Below, piece by piece: positions 1 to 7,303 of a DNA stretch of 28,150 nucleotides. The notes below the pieces were generated by a model. The model was not told the DNA's origin. It saw nothing but the letters and a program-made list of their open reading frames with translations, and did no database searches. Numbering within the stretch: position 1 is the stretch's first letter; each line of letters opens with the position of its first letter. The DNA comes from JBCCEV01 sp039030125 (GTDB lineage Bacteria; Pseudomonadota; Gammaproteobacteria; Ga0077536): positions 1 to 28,150 of the forward strand of contig JBCCEV010000038.1 in NCBI GenBank assembly GCA_039030125.1, read 5' to 3'. The position numbers and the translations under genes were made by a program.

Positions 1-90
1 ATTCTGGCTACCGTCACTTTATACGTCGCCATCTACAATCTCTTCTTGAGCCTCTTGCACTTATTGAGTGCTTTCGGCGGTGACGACTAA
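1..90 (+). CDS. Bax inhibitor-1/YccA family membrane protein, C-terminal end only
   Basis: Only the last 29 codons and the TAA stop are present, because the gene enters from outside the window. The tail reads as one hydrophobic helix (ILATVTLYVAIYNLFLSLLH) followed by a short acidic end, GGDD. A final helix of the type 'LxLYxxIxNLFLxLLxLL' with a short polar tail is typical of bacterial BI-1/YccA proteins, seven-helix inner-membrane proteins linked to membrane-protease regulation and cation leak. The assignment rests on this one segment. Other polytopic membrane proteins cannot be excluded. Confidence 0.6.
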   Translation: MLATVTLYVAIYNLFLSLLHLLSAFGGDD

Positions 91-100
91 CTAAATATTC

Positions 101-127
101 GGGTTCGACCCCATTGGGGTCGAACCC
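101..127. repeat. Perfect 12-bp inverted repeat with a 3-nt loop
   Basis: The arms are gggttcgacccc (101-112) and ggggtcgaaccc (116-127), separated by ATT, with no mismatch. It begins 10 nt after the stop of the BI-1 gene and ends 13 nt before the next ATG. No T-run follows on either strand, so it is not a classical rho-independent terminator. It could stop a transcript with Rho, protect a 3' end or attenuate the small gene downstream. Confidence 0.7.
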
Positions 128-140
128 CGCGAGTTTATCA

Positions 141-323
141 ATGCCAAACTGGGAAGCTTGGTTAGTCGGGGCCTTGGCCCTGGTACTGGTGATGTTCTGG
201 TTCCCGAGCGCGCGCCGCATGTGGCAAAACTCACCGGATGCCGAGCCTGGAGACTGGCAAGGCGTCTTGTTACCCCTCGCGGCAGTTGTGGGATTCGTGT
301 TGCTTCTGATCGCGCTCGTCTAA
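141..323 (+). CDS. Small two-helix membrane protein, 60 aa, function unknown
   Basis: I do not recognise a named family. The product has two hydrophobic helices, at about residues 6-23 (WLVGALALVLVMFWFP) and 43-60 (VLLPLAAVVGFVLLLIALV). They flank a polar loop, SARRMWQNSPDAEPGDWQG, and the protein ends right after the second helix. A TTG at 114 would add nine residues, but it lies inside the 12-bp hairpin and lacks a ribosome site, so ATG 141 is preferred. No strong Shine-Dalgarno is visible at either start. Its stop overlaps the convergent serS stop by 4 nt. It may be co-transcribed with the BI-1 gene upstream. That it is a real gene is inferred from its clean membrane topology and its fit between two genes. 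Confidence 0.55.
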   Translation: MPNWEAWLVGALALVLVMFWFPSARRMWQNSPDAEPGDWQGVLLPLAAVVGFVLLLIALV

Positions 324-1597
324 GCCGGGTCGATTTTTTCCACGCCGTTCATATAAGACCGCAAGACTTGCGGCACGACCACCGCGCCGTTGGCTTGTTG
401 GTAGTTCTCCAGAATAGCAATCAACGCCCGCCCAACGGCGACGCCAGAGCCGTTCAAGGTATGCAGCAATTCGGGTTTTCCGGTTGCGGGATTGCGCCAT
501 CGCGCTTTGATCCGTCGCGACTGAAAGTCGTGGAAATTGCTGCACGAGGATATCTCCCGGTAGCGTGCCTGTGAAGGCAACCACACCTCTATGTCATAAG
601 TCTTAGTCGCGGAGAATCCGACATCGCCGGCGCACAAGGTGACGACGCGATACGGCAACTCAAGACGTTTAAGGATGGTTTCCGCGTTGTTCGTCAAAGA
701 TTCCAAAACCGCGAACGACTCTTCCGGTTTAGCGAGTTGGACCAGCTCAACTTTTTCAAATTGATGCTGGCGGATCATGCCGCGAGTGTCTTTACCGTAA
801 GAACCTGCTTCGCTGCGAAAGCACGGTGTGTGACACACATATTTTCTCGGCAAATCTTCGGCATCAACAATCGTGTCATAGGCGAGATTGGTGACCGGCA
901 CCTCGGCGGTTGGAATAAGGAAAAAGGATTGCTCGGGGATCTCAAACAGATCTTCTTTGAATTTCGGCAGTTGTCCGGTGCCCTGCATCGATTGCGCATT
1001 AACCAGGTAGGGCACATAAACTTCCCGGTAGCCATGCTCACGGGTGTGGGTATCGAGCATGAATTGGATGAGCGCGCGGTGCAGACGCGCGATTTCGTCG
1101 TACATCACCACAAATCGAGTCCCCGCGATCTTGGTTGCCACTTCGAAATCGATTCCTCCTAATCGCGCCCCGATATCGACGTGGTCAAGTATTTCAAAGT
1201 CGAAAGACTTCGGATCACCCCAGCGTCGAATCTCTTGGTTCTGATCTTCATCGAAACCATCCGGCACGGAATCGTGCAAGGCGTTCGGGATCCCCAGCAG
1301 AAAGTCTCCTAGACTGGCCTGGAGCTGTTCAAGTTCGTTTTGTTTTAACTTAAGGGTATCGCCCAAACTGGCGACCTCGGCTCGTAGCGGCTCGATATCT
1401 TCACCGCGGGATTTGGCCTGACCAATCGCTTTGCTTTTACTGTTGCGCGCCGCTTGAAGGGACTCGGTCTCGACTTGCAATTCTTTACGACGCGCCTCAA
1501 AAGACCGATAGGTCGTGACATCAAATTCAAAACCACGGCGCGCCAGGTTGGCGACTACCGTATCCAAATCTGTTCTCAAGCGATTGGGGTCTAGCAT
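320..1597 (-). CDS. serS: Seryl-tRNA synthetase
   Basis: Charges tRNA-Ser (and tRNA-Sec) with serine in the cytoplasm. The 425-aa length is normal. The N-terminal arm (about residues 1-105) is a charged helical hairpin that grips the long variable arm of tRNA-Ser; it includes RNSKSKAIGQAKSRGEDIEPL. The class II catalytic core follows. The TAEVP loop is near 230-234. Motif 2 runs from F260 to E282 (FRSEAGSYGKDTRG then the HQFEKVE region). Motif 3 is GVAVGRALIAILENYQ with its invariant Arg at 390. The start MLDPNRLRTDLD matches the family. It is the last gene of the leftward ftsK-lolA-rarA-crcB-serS train, 66 nt after crcB, and that gap carries a promoter-like TATAAT. The stop overlaps the convergent small gene. 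Confidence 0.98.
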   Translation of the reverse strand: MLDPNRLRTDLDTVVANLARRGFEFDVTTYRSFEARRKELQVETESLQAARNSKSKAIGQAKSRGEDIEPLRAEVASLGDTLKLKQNELEQLQASLGDFLLGIPNALHDSVPDGFDEDQNQEIRRWGDPKSFDFEILDHVDIGARLGGIDFEVATKIAGTRFVVMYDEIARLHRALIQFMLDTHTREHGYREVYVPYLVNAQSMQGTGQLPKFKEDLFEIPEQSFFLIPTAEVPVTNLAYDTIVDAEDLPRKYVCHTPCFRSEAGSYGKDTRGMIRQHQFEKVELVQLAKPEESFAVLESLTNNAETILKRLELPYRVVTLCAGDVGFSATKTYDIEVWLPSQARYREISSCSNFHDFQSRRIKARWRNPATGKPELLHTLNGSGVAVGRALIAILENYQQANGAVVVPQVLRSYMNGVEKIDPA

Positions 1598-1644
1598 GAT
1601 ATTTCGTGTCGGGATTGAGGTTTTAAAGGCGCCTGGCGCGCGCG

Positions 1645-1650
1645 ATTATA
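1645..1650 (-). promoter_or_regulatory. Candidate -10 element for serS
   Basis: The crcB-serS gap contains a perfect TATAAT on the minus strand, which would start transcription about 40 nt before the serS ATG. The region 16-18 nt further upstream, inside the crcB end, holds only a weak -35 match (CTGATT). This suggests serS can be transcribed separately from the genes before it, but the evidence is sequence match alone. Confidence 0.35.
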
Positions 1651-1663
1651 GCGGAGCGAATGC

Positions 1664-2050
1664 TCAAATCAGCTCACGCGCGGCCGCTAACCCGACCCAG
1701 CAAGCCGCCAAACACAGTGCGACATTAACCAAGACGTTGATGACGGCCGCGCTCAGTGCGCCACGCTCAATAAGGCTCAAAGTATCGAGCGAGAAAGTCG
1801 AAAACGTCGTGAATGCGCCAAGAACGCCCACGATTAAAAGCAAACGCAGCGGTGAATCTTGGGCGACGCGCTCGACGAAAACGACAAAGAAAATACCAAT
1901 CGCGAACGATCCAAGCACGTTTACAAGTAGCGTGCCGTAGGGAAAATCCCGGCCCAGCATATGATGCGTGATTAGCGTGGCGCCGTACCTCGCGATCGCA
2001 CCGACCGCCCCGCCCATCGCCACTAAAACGAGCTGCTGCGCAACACTCAT
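1664..2050 (-). CDS. crcB: Fluoride-specific ion channel CrcB/Fluc
   Basis: A small inner-membrane protein that works as an antiparallel dimer and lets toxic fluoride leave the cell. The 128-aa length and four hydrophobic helices fit the family. Visible signatures are GGAVGAIARY (residues 13-22), GTLLVNVLGSFAIG (39-52, with the pore Asn at 44) and GVLGAFTTFSTFS (75-87). The last holds the Phe residues of the fluoride path and the central sodium site. Its ATG overlaps the rarA TGA in an ATGA arrangement, so translation is probably coupled. No fluoride riboswitch is seen in front of it, as expected for a gene inside an operon. CrcB can look like a minimal multidrug transporter, but the motifs decide. 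Confidence 0.95.
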   Translation of the reverse strand: MSVAQQLVLVAMGGAVGAIARYGATLITHHMLGRDFPYGTLLVNVLGSFAIGIFFVVFVERVAQDSPLRLLLIVGVLGAFTTFSTFSLDTLSLIERGALSAAVINVLVNVALCLAACWVGLAAARELI

Positions 2051-3306
2051 TGTTTATCGTTCTCACCGCGCAACCAGGCGAGTTTTTCAGCGATCTTGAT
2101 CTCAAGACCCCGATCGACGGGGTGATAGAAACGTTGTTCGCCTAGATCGTCTGGGAAATGCGTTTGTCCGGCTGCGACTCCGTGAGGCTCATCGTGGTCG
2201 TAACGATACGCCACACCGTGACCTTGGCTCTTTGCCAGCCCCGTCGGCGCATTCCTCAAATGCAAAGGAACCGCTTTGGTTTCGCTGTTGGCGATGGTTT
2301 GCTGAGCGCTCTTGAAAGCAGCATAGACCGCATTGCTTTTAGCGGCACAGGCCAGGTACACGATGGCTTGTGCAATTGCGAGCTCCCCTTCCGGAGAACC
2401 AAGCCGCTCGTAGATATCCCAGGCATCCCGGGCAATGGTTAACGCCCGCGGATCGGCGTTGCCAATATCCTCCGACGCCATGCGCAGAACGCGGCGCGCG
2501 ATATAGACCGGATCGCAACCACCGTCGAGCATCCGCGCAAACCAATACAGCGCCGCATCGGGGTTCGATCCGCGCACTGATTTATGCAGCGCGGAAATGG
2601 CATCGAAAAAATCATCTTGGCGTTTATCGAATCGTCGAAGGCGCGGCCCCTCGGTTACATGACGCAGGGTATCAAGATCAATCTCACCGTTGGGAGCGGC
2701 GGTAATGGCGAGTTCGAGCAAGGTGAGGGCGGTGCGCGCATCACCGTCGGCGACTTCAGCAAGCCGTTCGCGTAGCTCCTCCGCCATCGATTTGCCGGAT
2801 GCTTCGAGTCCGCGATCAATCACTGCGCGCAGATCAGCAACGCTTAGTGAATTTAAAACGTAGACACGCAGTCTCGATAACAATGCGTTGTTGAGCTCAA
2901 AAGCGGGGTTTTCCGTCGTCGCCCCGATGAACGTGATCGTGCCATCTTCAATATGGGGTAAAAACGCATCTTGCTGTGCTTTGTTAAACCGATGAACTTC
3001 GTCCACAAACAAAGCCGTCGCGCGATCGTGGCGCTTCAGTTCAGCCGCCCTCGCAACTGCTTCGCGAATTTCCTTAACGCCACTCAGCACCGCAGAAATT
3101 TGGATAAACTCAGCCTCTGCATTCGTCGCCAACAGTCTCGCCAAAGTGGTCTTGCCCGTTCCTGGCGGGCCCCAAAGTACCAGCGAATGCAATGAGCCTT
3201 CTTCCAGCGCGATCCGCAAGGGGTGTCCCGCGCCAAGCAGATGCTGCTGGCCAATGAACTGGTCGAGCCGGTGGGGACGGAGAGAATCGGCAAGCGGTTG
3301 AGTCAT
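2047..3306 (-). CDS. rarA: Replication-associated recombination protein A (AAA+ ATPase, MgsA/RarA)
   Basis: A clamp-loader-like AAA+ ATPase that acts at stalled replication forks. The 419-aa product has Walker A GPPGTGKT at residues 46-53, Walker B LFVDEVH at 99-105 followed by RFNKAQQDAFLP, and sensor 1 GATTEN at 128-133. The C-terminal part (about 170-419) carries the MgsA-type helical tetramerisation region, including YIARRVLRMASEDIGNADP. The frame stays open upstream to 3597, but those codons lie over lolA and encode no family sequence. ATG 3306 gives the canonical start MTQPLADSLRPHRLDQFIGQ. It starts 4 nt after the lolA stop and overlaps crcB by 4 nt, so it is clearly in one operon. Confidence 0.97.
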   Translation of the reverse strand: MTQPLADSLRPHRLDQFIGQQHLLGAGHPLRIALEEGSLHSLVLWGPPGTGKTTLARLLATNAEAEFIQISAVLSGVKEIREAVARAAELKRHDRATALFVDEVHRFNKAQQDAFLPHIEDGTITFIGATTENPAFELNNALLSRLRVYVLNSLSVADLRAVIDRGLEASGKSMAEELRERLAEVADGDARTALTLLELAITAAPNGEIDLDTLRHVTEGPRLRRFDKRQDDFFDAISALHKSVRGSNPDAALYWFARMLDGGCDPVYIARRVLRMASEDIGNADPRALTIARDAWDIYERLGSPEGELAIAQAIVYLACAAKSNAVYAAFKSAQQTIANSETKAVPLHLRNAPTGLAKSQGHGVAYRYDHDEPHGVAAGQTHFPDDLGEQRFYHPVDRGLEIKIAEKLAWLRGENDKQ

Positions 3307-3310
3307 TGCC

Positions 3311-3982
3311 CTAAGGCTCGGGGCGCATGGCCCGCACGACGTCGACGCCAGGCGGTGGTTCAAATTCGAAAAGCGCGTCGGGAAGGCCCTGGTTGATTCG
3401 CATTTCGTCAAACTCAACCACGGTGCGTTGGCCCAAACGATCGGTGAGCGCCAAACCCACCACCCGTTCGCCATCAAAAGCGAGCCGCACGTTTTGAAAA
3501 TCTTCGCTGGCCTGCTTATGAGCGAGTTCAAACCACTCGACTGCCCCGGAAGTCTCGACACTTGTGATGTCGTAGAGGGCTTCGACATTAATGTCACTAC
3601 CTAACAAATAAGCGGGCGATCCATTCGCGCCATCATCGAGCTCACCAAGCGTTGCCTGTTCTAGATCTTCATCGAAGATCCAAAGCACTTCGCTGTTGCT
3701 AACGATCAGTTGCGCATAGGGCGTCTCGTAGCGCCAGAAAAAGCGACGCGGTTTCTTTATCGCACATCGCCCCGCCGAGGAGTCAGTTAACTCACCGTCG
3801 TCATCGAAAACCTGCTGAGAAAATCGTGCTTCGAACGTATTCAAGGTCGAAAGAAATTCGACCAATGCGGAAACCTCAGCAATGGCCTGCGTTGGACAAA
3901 GCCACAACAAAGCCCACGCCAGGAAATCAGGTCTGAACCTAGTCTTCGGGCGGCGGCTGAACAAGCACTTCTCTAGAACCAT
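3311..3982 (-). CDS. lolA: Outer-membrane lipoprotein carrier protein LolA
   Basis: The periplasmic chaperone that takes lipoproteins from the LolCDE-type ABC transporter to the outer-membrane receptor LolB. A basic N-terminus precedes a hydrophobic segment ending in CPTQAIA, consistent with a Sec signal peptide cut after AIA. The mature part shows FEARFSQQVFDDDG, CAIKKPRRFFWRYETPY and VLWIFDEDLEQATLG, matching the LolA pattern of a half-barrel lined by hydrophobic residues. The start is uncertain. ATG 3982 (223 aa) overlaps the end of ftsK by 44 nt; GTG 3997 is also possible. Both give an unusually long charged n-region before the signal core. ftsK upstream and rarA downstream is the usual neighbourhood. 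Confidence 0.92.
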   Translation of the reverse strand: MVLEKCLFSRRPKTRFRPDFLAWALLWLCPTQAIAEVSALVEFLSTLNTFEARFSQQVFDDDGELTDSSAGRCAIKKPRRFFWRYETPYAQLIVSNSEVLWIFDEDLEQATLGELDDGANGSPAYLLGSDINVEALYDITSVETSGAVEWFELAHKQASEDFQNVRLAFDGERVVGLALTDRLGQRTVVEFDEMRINQGLPDALFEFEPPPGVDVVRAMRPEP

Positions 3983-6248
3983 TCGCTTGCAGCTCACCGA
4001 CTATTCCCGCCGCTTCCATGGCTTCAACCATCCGCGCGGCACGGTTGTAGCCAATCTTAAGACGCCGTTGAATGCCAGAAACCGAGGCGCGGCGGGTTTC
4101 GGTGACAATCCGCACGGCGGCGTCATAAAGCTCGTCGCTTTGCTCAGTGTCATCACCAGGTAATGCGCCAGGCAGGCCCGCCTCACCGCTATCGCCGGGT
4201 CCGGAGAGAACTTCCTCAATGTACTCTGGCTCACCACTTTCTTTCAGTCGCTCAACGACTTTATGGACCTCATCATCATCTACAAAGGCACCGTGCACGC
4301 GATTGGGGATCCCCGTTCCCGGCGGTAGATACAACATGTCGCCGTGACCGAGCAGGTTCTCGGCACCGATTTGGTCAAGGATCGTACGCGAATCGACACG
4401 CGAGGAAACTTGGAACGCGATCCGGCTTGGAATATTAGCCTTAATGAGGCCTGTAATAACATCTACCGAAGGGCGCTGTGTCGCTAGTATGAGATGGATA
4501 CCCGAGGCCCGCGCCTTCTGCGCAAGGCGCGCAATGAGCTCTTCGACTTTCTTGCCGACGACCATCATCATATCGGCCAACTCATCGACGATGACCACGA
4601 TAAATGGCAGGTTGGTCAGCGCCGGTATTTCGGCGTCAGGGTCATCACTTTGAAACAACGGATCGAGGATAGGCGACTTCTTGGCTTCAGCCTCTTGGAT
4701 TTTGCGGTTGTAGCCGCCAATATTGCGCACGCCTAATGCCGCCATCAACCGGTAACGGCGTTCCATCTCTGCAACACACCAGCGCAAAGCATTCGAAGCC
4801 TCTTTCATATCGGTAACGACGGGGGCGAGAAGGGCTGGGATCCCCTCGTATACCGATAGTTCGAGCATCTTCGGGTCGATCATGATCAGACGCACGTCGT
4901 TAGGCGAAGACTTATAGAGCAGACTTAGGATCATCGCGTTCAGGGCCACTGATTTGCCGGACCCCGTAGTCCCCGCGACCAACAGATGAGGCATCTTCAC
5001 TAAATCCACGACACAAGGTTGACCCGCGATATCTTTGCCGAGCGCCAAGGTTAATTTCGAACCGCTGGCATCGTAGGCGTTCGACTTGAGCACCTCGCTG
5101 AGGGAGACAATCGCCCGGTTCTCATTGGGGATCTCAAGACCAATCACCGATTTACCGGGAATGACTTCGACCACTCGCACGCTAACGGTTGATAGTGACC
5201 GGGCAAGATCCTTGGCGAGGTTGGTAATTCGACTCGCTTTCACGCCGGGCGCCGGTTGTAACTCAAAACGGGTAATCACCGGACCTGGGTGTACGGCGAC
5301 AACATTGACTTCAATACCGAAGTCCTGAAGTTTCAGCTCAACCTGTCGCGACATCGCCTCTAACGCTTCGGGCGAATAGCCCGTGTTGCCGACATCGCGT
5401 TCGTCGAGCAAACTCAAAGGCGGCAAAGCAACCTCGCGTGCTGGCTCAAACATCACCGCCTGTTTTTCCTGTTCAACCCGCTCACTAGGAGGTTCCGGCG
5501 CTGGTTCCTGGCGCTCGATCCGGGGCGGCTCGCGCAGCTCCTGCTTTTCGACGGCTTCGCGCAACTGTGCGCTGCGCTCCTTGCGCGCGAGATGGCCGCG
5601 CACGGTGTCGGTCAGCTCCTCGCTCAGCATTTTGCCGCGCCCGGCAGCATCAAGCGCGAGAGCGCCTAGAGAATCCATCAGCCACAACCACGACAAGTTC
5701 GTGAATAGCGTGAGCCCGGTCAAAAACATGCCGATGAGGAGCAAAGAACCACCAAGTTCACCAAAAATAGTAAAACTCGCTTGACCGATCAGGTCGCCCA
5801 GGATCCCGCCCGAATGGTGCGGAAGCTCCGCCCCCGCTCCACCGGTCCGCACCCAAAACATGGCGCAGCCTGAAACAAGCAGAAACATGAATCCAACGAC
5901 TCTAACGGATAGCTGAAAATAATCAGCAAAGGCCGCGCCGGCGCGATCCTTGAGCAGCGTCCAGCCTCCGTAAAGCAGCATCAGCGGGAAGATGTAGCCA
6001 AAGGTTCCGAATAGGTAAAGCGCAATATCGGACACCCAAGCGCCGACGACCCCGCCATTGTTTCGAATGGGTCCGCCGCTCCCGGTATGGCTCCAACCCG
6101 GGTCTGACGGGTGATGGGACGCCAGCGCGATTAATAAGAACAGCGAAACCGCGCCCAAGGCGATTAAAATGGCTTCCTTAAGACGCTGAAGCACGGCACC
6201 AGAGGAGGCTAGCATCGCATCGGCTGTTCTGCGGACGGCTTGCGCCAT
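3939..6248 (-). CDS. ftsK: DNA translocase FtsK
   Basis: A septal DNA pump that clears chromosome ends at division and activates XerCD recombination at dif. Of 769 residues, the first ~190 form a membrane domain with four or five helices (for example AILIALGAVSLFLLIALAS, residues 26-44). A short charged Glu/Pro-rich linker follows (about 210-275), and then the alpha/beta motor domain. Walker A GTTGSGKS is at residues 426-433, and the Walker B strand is PFIVVIVDELADMM. The last ~65 residues form the winged-helix gamma domain (SVSGIQRRLKIGYNRAARMVE), which reads the KOPS orientation sequence. The linker is short compared with the E. coli protein, as in most bacteria. ATG 6248 has an AGGA about 10 nt upstream. 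It is the first gene of the leftward train. Confidence 0.98.
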   Translation of the reverse strand: MAQAVRRTADAMLASSGAVLQRLKEAILIALGAVSLFLLIALASHHPSDPGWSHTGSGGPIRNNGGVVGAWVSDIALYLFGTFGYIFPLMLLYGGWTLLKDRAGAAFADYFQLSVRVVGFMFLLVSGCAMFWVRTGGAGAELPHHSGGILGDLIGQASFTIFGELGGSLLLIGMFLTGLTLFTNLSWLWLMDSLGALALDAAGRGKMLSEELTDTVRGHLARKERSAQLREAVEKQELREPPRIERQEPAPEPPSERVEQEKQAVMFEPAREVALPPLSLLDERDVGNTGYSPEALEAMSRQVELKLQDFGIEVNVVAVHPGPVITRFELQPAPGVKASRITNLAKDLARSLSTVSVRVVEVIPGKSVIGLEIPNENRAIVSLSEVLKSNAYDASGSKLTLALGKDIAGQPCVVDLVKMPHLLVAGTTGSGKSVALNAMILSLLYKSSPNDVRLIMIDPKMLELSVYEGIPALLAPVVTDMKEASNALRWCVAEMERRYRLMAALGVRNIGGYNRKIQEAEAKKSPILDPLFQSDDPDAEIPALTNLPFIVVIVDELADMMMVVGKKVEELIARLAQKARASGIHLILATQRPSVDVITGLIKANIPSRIAFQVSSRVDSRTILDQIGAENLLGHGDMLYLPPGTGIPNRVHGAFVDDDEVHKVVERLKESGEPEYIEEVLSGPGDSGEAGLPGALPGDDTEQSDELYDAAVRIVTETRRASVSGIQRRLKIGYNRAARMVEAMEAAGIVGELQANGSREVLVQPPPED

Positions 6249-6267
6249 CGGTATTAATCCTATTTAT

Positions 6268-6288
6268 GTCTTTTTGGAGATAAAAGAC
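6268..6288. repeat. 7-bp inverted repeat in the ftsK / hydrolase divergent gap
   Basis: gtctttt (6268-6274) and aaaagac (6282-6288) form a perfect dyad around tggagat in the 92-nt divergent intergenic region, 20 nt before the ftsK start. It could be an operator or chance in AT-rich DNA. It is not a LexA box, since no CTG-N10-CAG is present. Confidence 0.35.
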
Positions 6289-6340
6289 TGTTGCAAAAGA
6301 GAATTTCAATCATAACGCCTTCTAAAATGGATAGCCAGTT

Positions 6341-7207
6341 TTGACTGAGGACCGGGATATTGGCCGCCGCGGCCGCGAACATCGCGCCGCCGGGCGGCGC
6401 AAACGCTTGCGCGTGACCTTATTGTTACTTCCACCGATCCTCGTCGGCGGCTTGTTTTGGGGCCAAAAATACCTGGTATTTCAACCCTTTGAGAAAATCG
6501 AGACACGCCCGGATCAATTTGGGATCGCCTACGAGAACATCGCGTTGGTAACCAGCGACGGCGTGACGCTCGACGCCTGGTACGTGCCCGGTCCCGAAGG
6601 TTCGAGAAAAATCCTTTTTTTTCATGGCAATGCGGGGAATATGTCTCACCGCGTGCAAACCCTTCTGGTGCTCCGTCAACTTGGCCATAGTGTCCTAATC
6701 ATCGACTATCGCGGCTATGGCCAAAGCGAGGGAAGCCCGTCGGAATCAGGCCTTTACGCTGACGGCGAGGCGGCTTGGCGCTATCTAGTAGAACAACGCC
6801 ATACCGATCCTGAGGAAATCGTCGTCTATGGGCGCTCCTTAGGGGGCCCGGTGGCCGCCAAAATCGCGGCGGCGCATAAGCCCCGAGCGTTGATCGTGGA
6901 GTCGACCTTTACGTCAATGGCGGACATGGGGGGATACCACTATCCCTACCTGGGCGGCCGTTGGTTATCGCGCTACGACTTCGACACCGAAAAATACCTC
7001 AACGAAGTGGACGCCCCCATTTTGATCGCGGCAAGCCCCGACGATGAAATCGTGCCATTCGAGTTTGGACAACGCCTGTTGGCTGCGACCGGCGCCAACG
7101 CGGCTTTTTTCACGCTCTCAGGTACACACAACACGGCTTTTCACCAAAGCGGGATGAACTATTTTCGTGCACTCGACCGATTCATCCGCAGCGCCACCAT
7201 CGATTAG
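6341..7207 (+). CDS. Membrane-anchored alpha/beta hydrolase (Bem46/ABHD13-like)
   Basis: Probably a serine hydrolase facing the periplasm; substrate unknown. The Arg-rich N-terminus (residues 1-25) and one hydrophobic helix (about 26-47) form a signal anchor. The family-typical FQPFEKIETRP and SDGVTLDAWYVP follow. The oxyanion-hole motif is HGNAGN at 95-100, the nucleophile elbow GRSLGG has Ser 166, the acid is in SPDDEIVP (Asp 234/235), and the catalytic His 263 is in GTHN. All catalytic parts are present. The annotated start is TTG 6341. GTG 6413 would give a shorter protein starting at the helix, and neither has a clear ribosome site. It is divergent from ftsK and followed by a phosphoesterase on the same strand. 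Confidence 0.88.
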   Translation: MTEDRDIGRRGREHRAAGRRKRLRVTLLLLPPILVGGLFWGQKYLVFQPFEKIETRPDQFGIAYENIALVTSDGVTLDAWYVPGPEGSRKILFFHGNAGNMSHRVQTLLVLRQLGHSVLIIDYRGYGQSEGSPSESGLYADGEAAWRYLVEQRHTDPEEIVVYGRSLGGPVAAKIAAAHKPRALIVESTFTSMADMGGYHYPYLGGRWLSRYDFDTEKYLNEVDAPILIAASPDDEIVPFEFGQRLLAATGANAAFFTLSGTHNTAFHQSGMNYFRALDRFIRSATID

Positions 7208-7239
7208 ATGGATCGGTTCCCAGCGTCGGGAACTAATCG
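7201..7239 (+). other. Nested inverted repeats at the end of the hydrolase gene
   Basis: An outer pair cgattag / ctaatcg (7201-7207 and 7233-7239) encloses a second pair gttccc / gggaac (7216-7221 and 7228-7233). The TAG stop lies in the left outer arm. No T-run follows. It may slow or end transcription of the hydrolase gene, but it is not a standard terminator. Confidence 0.3.
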
Positions 7240-7303
7240 CATTGACGATGGGCGTCGCGATTGCGACAGTAGGCCCGGCCTCAAGTCACCCTAGAATACC
7301 GGC

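Noticed and set aside
101..127. A tRNA or tRNA fragment, because of GGTTCGA
   Set aside because: No cloverleaf can be drawn around it; the string is simply part of a perfect hairpin.
1664..2050. crcB as a small multidrug (EmrE-like) exporter
   Set aside because: The GGxxGAxxRY, GTLxVNxxG and TTFSTF motifs are specific to fluoride channels.
2047..3597. A 516-residue form of RarA with a long N-terminal extension
   Set aside because: The extra 97 codons lie over lolA in another frame and show no family sequence; ATG 3306 gives the canonical N-terminus.
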